Positions 61,722 to 64,000 of a DNA stretch of 64,000 nt are shown in pieces. Source of the stretch: MAG-121220-bin8 sp002700465. Lineage in GTDB: Bacteria; Bacteroidota; Bacteroidia; Flavobacteriales; Flavobacteriaceae. Position numbers and translations under genes: made by a program. The stretch's first letter is position 1; each line of letters starts with the position of its first letter. The stretch lies in assembly GCA_943789295.1 (NCBI GenBank), contig CALSTO010000002.1:350122-414121 (forward strand). The letters are read 5' to 3'. The notes under the pieces are model-generated. The model was given only the letters and a program-made list of their open reading frames with translations, did not search any database and had not been told where the DNA came from.

Positions 61722-62717
61722 ATGAAATATATATACCTATTGATCTTTTTTGTAATCGGATGTTCATCCTCAAATAATTTAGATAATAATTTTGGAATAG
61801 TAATTCATGGAGGTGCAGGAACTATTTTAAAAGAAAATATGACTTTAGAGTTAGAAAAAAAATATAAAAATGCTTTAAGGGAAGCAGTTCTAATTGGCTA
61901 TGAAATATTAAATAATGGAGGCACTAGTGAAAAAGCAGTTGAAAAAACTATTAATTATCTTGAAGATTCCCCATTGTTTAACGCAGGAAAAGGTGCTGTT
62001 TTAAATTTTGACGGAGAAGTAGAGCTTGATGCCTCTTTTATGGAAGGTAAAAATTTGAATGCAGGTGCTATTTCAGGATCTAAAAAAATAAAAAATCCAA
62101 TATCAACTGCAATTAAAGTAATGAATTCTTCTTCTCACGTTATGCTTTCTGGAAAAGGAGCAGATGATTTTGCAATCCAACATAATATGCAAACGGTTGA
62201 GCAAAATTATTTTAAAACAGAAAGAAGAATTAACAGTTTAAAAAAAATTAAAAGCATTGAAAATAATAAAGTTTCAAATTTATTAAATAGTGATTACAGA
62301 GTACAGAAACTCGGTACTGTTGGATGTGTAGCTTTGGATAAGTTTGGTAATTTATCAGCTGGAACTTCAACTGGTGGAATGACAAATAAAAAATGGAACA
62401 GGATAGGGGATGCTCCGATTATTGGTGCAGGAACATATGCTAATAATAATAGTTGCGCAGTTTCTTCAACAGGTTGGGGAGAGTATTTTATAAGAGGGGT
62501 AGTAGCTTATGATATTGCTGCTTTAATGGAATACAAAAACCTTTCCATTAGAAAAGCAGCTAAAACTGTGATAGATAAAATTTCTAAAATGGGAGGAGAT
62601 GGTGGTGTAATCGCTATTGATAAGCAGGGAAATATAGCTATGGAAATGAATACCTCAGGTATGTACAGAGCTCATATAAATTCAAAAGGTGAGATAGATG
62701 TTAAAATTTATAAATAA
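61722..62717 (+). CDS. Isoaspartyl peptidase / L-asparaginase (Ntn hydrolase), lipoprotein
   Basis: 331 residues with lipobox FVIGC (Cys about 14). The family start FGIVIHGGAGTI, the block LFNAGKGAVLNFDGEVELDAS, and the autocleavage site LGTVGCVALD put the nucleophile Thr near 199. STGGMTNKKWNRIGDAPIIGAGTYANN follows. After self-cleavage it hydrolyses isoaspartyl peptides or asparagine in the periplasm. It starts 3 bases after the end of the frameshifted gene. Confidence 0.92.
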   Translation: MKYIYLLIFFVIGCSSSNNLDNNFGIVIHGGAGTILKENMTLELEKKYKNALREAVLIGYEILNNGGTSEKAVEKTINYLEDSPLFNAGKGAVLNFDGEVELDASFMEGKNLNAGAISGSKKIKNPISTAIKVMNSSSHVMLSGKGADDFAIQHNMQTVEQNYFKTERRINSLKKIKSIENNKVSNLLNSDYRVQKLGTVGCVALDKFGNLSAGTSTGGMTNKKWNRIGDAPIIGAGTYANNNSCAVSSTGWGEYFIRGVVAYDIAALMEYKNLSIRKAAKTVIDKISKMGGDGGVIAIDKQGNIAMEMNTSGMYRAHINSKGEIDVKIYK

Positions 62718-62729
62718 TTAATTTCTATT

Positions 62730-64000
62730 ATGAATGAACCATTAGCGGAAAGATTAAGACCAAAAAAATTAGAAGATTATATTAGTCAATCTCATTTAGT
62801 CGGGGATGAAGGTGTTTTAACTCAACATATTAAAAAAGGTTTAATTCCCTCAATTATTTTTTGGGGGCCCCCCGGTATTGGAAAAACTACACTAGCAAAT
62901 ATTATTGCTTTAACATCTGAAAGGCCATTTTACAGTTTAAGTGCAATTAATTCAGGAGTTAAGGATGTAAGAGACATAATTAACAAGGCAAAGCAAAGCG
63001 GTGGTCTATTCACTGCAAAAAATCCAATCTTATTTATTGATGAAATTCACAGATTTAGTAAATCTCAACAAGATTCTCTTTTGCAAGCAGTAGAAAAAGG
63101 ATGGGTGACTTTAATTGGGGCGACAACTGAAAATCCAAGTTTTGAAGTTATTTCTGCCTTATTATCAAGGTGTCAAGTTTACACACTAAATTCATTTAAC
63201 AAAAATGATTTAGAATCATTACTTAATCGTGCAATAATAAAGGATGAAAAATTAAAGTTAAAATCAATAAAGCTAGAACAAACAAATGCATTGATAAGGT
63301 ATTCTGGGGGAGACGCTAGAAAACTGTTAAATATTTTCGAGTTAATCATTGATTCATTTGATAGTAAAGAAATCATAATAAACGATGAGATAGTGTCTAG
63401 TATGATTCAGAATAATGCAATTCATTATGATAAATCTGGTGATCAACATTATGATATTATTTCTGCTTTTATAAAATCAATTAGAGGCAGTGATCCAAAC
63501 GCAGCTGTATATTGGTTGGCAAGAATGATTCAAGGAGGTGAAGATGTAAAGTTTATTGCTCGTAGATTAATTATTCTGGCCAGTGAGGATATTGGTAACG
63601 CCAATCCGACTGCTTTGGTAATGGCTAATAATACATTTCAAGCAGTTTCTGTTATTGGAAACCCTGAATCTAAAATAATTTTAAGTCAATGTGCTATTTA
63701 TCTAGCGTGTTCTGTAAAAAGTAATTCTTCATATAATGCAATTAATAAAGCTCAGAAAAACGTTGAAGAAACTGGAAACATCTCTGTTCCTCTTGAATTA
63801 AGAAATGCTCCTACAAAACTTATGAAAGAGTTAGGCTATGGAGAAAATTATAAATATGCCCATGATTTCAATAATAATTTTACTAATCAAGAATTTTTAC
63901 CAGAAAATATTAAAGGGACTAAGTTTTTTGAGCCAGGAAATAACTCTAGAGAAAATGTTCAAAGAGATTTTTTGAAGAATAATTGGAAAGATAAATATGG
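62730..64000 (+). CDS. rarA: Replication-associated recombination protein A, 3' partial
   Basis: The frame is open to the window end with no stop; about 423 codons are visible, close to the family length of ~425, so only a few residues are missing. AAA+ ATPase with LAERLRPKKLEDYISQSHLVG, Walker A WGPPGIGKTTLAN (about 47-59), Walker B ILFIDEIHRFSKSQQD and ATTENPSFEV. The C-terminal part has DIGNANPTALVMAN and FLPENIKGTKFFEPG. Acts at stalled replication forks with SSB. Starts 12 bases after the preceding stop. Confidence 0.95.
   Translation, partial: MNEPLAERLRPKKLEDYISQSHLVGDEGVLTQHIKKGLIPSIIFWGPPGIGKTTLANIIALTSERPFYSLSAINSGVKDVRDIINKAKQSGGLFTAKNPILFIDEIHRFSKSQQDSLLQAVEKGWVTLIGATTENPSFEVISALLSRCQVYTLNSFNKNDLESLLNRAIIKDEKLKLKSIKLEQTNALIRYSGGDARKLLNIFELIIDSFDSKEIIINDEIVSSMIQNNAIHYDKSGDQHYDIISAFIKSIRGSDPNAAVYWLARMIQGGEDVKFIARRLIILASEDIGNANPTALVMANNTFQAVSVIGNPESKIILSQCAIYLACSVKSNSSYNAINKAQKNVEETGNISVPLELRNAPTKLMKELGYGENYKYAHDFNNNFTNQEFLPENIKGTKFFEPGNNSRENVQRDFLKNNWKDKY

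Noticed and set aside
63179..63376. 65-residue open frame on the - strand near the window end
   Set aside because: It is antisense to rarA, whose frame is open to 64000 with intact AAA+ motifs.

Overview
The window looks like a stretch of chromosome from a marine-type member of Bacteroidota, class Flavobacteriia. The DNA is very AT-rich and coding density is high, with many 1-14 bp gene overlaps. Near-perfect TAnnTTTG -7 boxes, the sigma element typical of Bacteroidota, lie upstream of several genes. Other supports are tRNA genes without an encoded CCA end, many lipoprotein signal peptides, and the gene order parA-parB-DUF5683-dapB-lepB-wbqC. No phage, insertion sequence, CRISPR array or rRNA operon is visible.

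Region 1 (1-7924, + strand) is housekeeping: a PLP-dependent alpha-oxoamine synthase cut by the window edge, pyrR-pyrB, a STAS-like small protein coupled to RNase Z, pdxH, and a tightly overlapped sixA-ppk1-ppx polyphosphate set. Region 2 (7919-18037, mainly - strand) has dnaX, the RNase P RNA gene (rnpB, + strand), the wbqC-lepB-dapB-DUF5683-parB-parA operon, divIC-like and udk genes behind a PQQ-type sugar dehydrogenase with a fused cytochrome c domain, a 39-codon remnant of a Bax-inhibitor-1 gene, and two tRNA-Pro genes. Region 3 (18182-23512) carries redox and lipid genes: trxB, a DUF4442 protein, a cysteine-free OxyR-like LysR regulator, a lipoprotein prolyl isomerase back-to-back with a CoA pyrophosphatase, an acyltransferase and sodC.

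Region 4 (23558-28759) is a probable copper or soft-metal module: an AraC regulator fused to a heavy-metal-associated (HMA) domain, a TonB-dependent receptor, two exported HMA proteins and a cupin lipoprotein. Region 5 (28803-32964) has an ALDH7-type dehydrogenase, a Rieske oxygenase, and a small XRE regulator operon whose promoter carries two perfect 16-bp operator copies, then tRNA-Arg. Region 6 (33036-44244) holds a sterol desaturase-type hydroxylase, a two-domain DUF1080 protein with an exported Gfo/Idh/MocA oxidoreductase, a CocE-type hydrolase, and a GMC oxidoreductase with its gluconate-dehydrogenase-subunit-3-type partner, a b561-like membrane protein and a YceI protein. I read this as a possible periplasmic sugar-oxidation (3-keto-glycoside) module.

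Region 7 (44246-56785) contains a TolB-like lipoprotein, an M28 peptidase, a DUF4838 lipoprotein, the glycerol set glpK-glpD-glpF, an NAD-binding protein, an ABC-F ATPase and a GH18-like lipoprotein. Region 8 (56788-64000) has kynureninase, an SGNH hydrolase, a GHL10-type glycosidase and a CBM9-like lipoprotein on the - strand, then an endonuclease/exonuclease/phosphatase-family gene, an isoaspartyl peptidase and rarA (cut by the window end) on the + strand. The GHL10 and phosphatase-family genes each show a single-base frameshift within 2 kb of one another. That is either recent decay or an assembly problem.
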